33,587 nucleotides of DNA, taken from contig JAIPCE010000019.1 in the NCBI GenBank assembly GCA_021738345.1, forward strand, positions 1 to 33,587, written 5' to 3'. This document shows, one piece after another, positions 33,082 to 33,587 of this stretch. The notes under the pieces were generated by a model. That model was not told the origin of the DNA. It was given only the letters and a program-made list of their open reading frames with translations, and ran no database searches. The stretch is from Rhodoferax sp. Its GTDB lineage: Bacteria > Pseudomonadota > Gammaproteobacteria > Burkholderiales > Burkholderiaceae_C. Position 1 is the stretch's first letter. Each line of letters starts with the position of its first letter. Position numbers and translations under genes: made by a program.

Positions 33082-33587
33082 GCTTGCTCCAAAAGTTTCT
33101 TTACTGCTGCCTGTTGATCGGGGTCTAGTTGAGCTAGCAAAAGGTCAACGACGTTTACTGCGCGGATGTCTTCCACGCTCTGGGCCAGCTCCTTCTCGCC
33201 GCCTACACCCTCGACCTTCACCGCGTTGGTGATGACGAAGCAAGGGTGGGTTTGACGGAATTTGCTGATCGCCTTGATGACGTCTGCGCCCTGCTCTGCC
33301 GTGGCGTCTCCGACAATGCGAACGAAGTCGGCGTTGCCTGGACCCTTGGCAAGGTTCGTCCAGTCGAGCTCTTTGTAGCCACCCTCCTTGTCGTTGGCAC
33401 TCCAGGTCGGGATCAACTCCATGTCCTCGCCGTTGATCTCCAGACAGTATTTGCGCCCATCTTTCTGACCGTCGCCGTGCGCCATGCAGTCTGAAACGGA
33501 AGTCGGATACTGATTGCCGATAACGACTACCTTGTCGCCCAGGATCGTTCGTCCCTGGTGCTCATGGCCCAGGATCAGAGTCAGGCC
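33078..33587 (-). CDS. SbcD/gp47-like metallophosphoesterase subunit (5' end outside window)
   Basis: The frame is open to the window end; 169 C-terminal residues are seen. LILGHEHQGRTILGDKVVVIGNQ carries the last metal-binding GHxH motif of calcineurin-like phosphoesterases, followed by a cap domain (NGEDMELIPTW) as in phage gp47-type proteins. The Mre11-like metal centre itself lies mostly outside the window. Its neighbour two genes on is the SbcC-like partner. The stop overlaps the thyX start (ATGA). Confidence 0.8.
   Translation of the reverse strand, partial: GLTLILGHEHQGRTILGDKVVVIGNQYPTSVSDCMAHGDGQKDGRKYCLEINGEDMELIPTWSANDKEGGYKELDWTNLAKGPGNADFVRIVGDATAEQGADVIKAISKFRQTHPCFVITNAVKVEGVGGEKELAQSVEDIRAVNVVDLLLAQLDPDQQAAVKKLLEQA

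Overview
The window looks like a chromosomal stretch of a betaproteobacterium, most likely Burkholderiales/Comamonadaceae (Rhodoferax- or Polaromonas-like). This is an inference from three things: the housekeeping order mltG-tmk-holB-pilZ-tatD divergent from ygfZ, the high-GC codon use, and REP-like palindromes of the type CCCTCTCCC..GGGAGAGGG..GGGGTGAGGG. No rRNA, tRNA or CRISPR array was seen.

Region 1 (1-11.3 kb, + strand) is the 3' part of a type 1-like BREX phage-defence operon. It contains a pglX methyltransferase cut by the window edge, two ATPase-HNH nuclease pairs that resemble Septu (PtuA-PtuB) modules, pglZ, and brxL. Nearly every junction is a GTGA/ATGA-type overlap, so the extra pairs are wired into the operon as translationally coupled members. 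The island shows damage and remodelling. The first HNH gene has lost its middle and its frame, and pglZ carries a frameshift near 7376-7388. pglX is studded with in-frame palindromic and tandem repeats and has an AT-rich central segment that looks like an exchanged specificity domain.

Region 2 (11.5-25.0 kb) is core chromosome. On the - strand run mltG, tmk, holB, a pilZ gene, tatD and a secreted ankyrin protein. Divergent from these on the + strand are ygfZ and cheZ. A second - strand series follows: an HD-GYP response regulator, an anti-sigma-like membrane protein, tex, an HDOD protein, a patatin-like lipase and a thioesterase-acetyltransferase fusion.

Region 3 (25.0-28.6 kb) is a scar-rich accessory stretch. 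It holds a multiply broken tyrosine integrase, an intact vapBC-type toxin-antitoxin pair, a small secreted protein, an inverted pair of the same REP family found in pglX, a truncated oxidoreductase, and a yjfB-like motility gene with a good sigma-28 promoter.

Region 4 (28.6 kb to the end, - strand) appears to be phage or prophage DNA. It holds an sbcD-like nuclease subunit (cut by the window end), thyX, an sbcC/gp46-like ATPase, an RdgC-like protein, a small membrane protein and a small HTH protein. Together they form a compact recombination and nucleotide-metabolism operon.

The most interesting part is the BREX operon with two embedded ATPase-HNH pairs and a repeat-expanded PglX.
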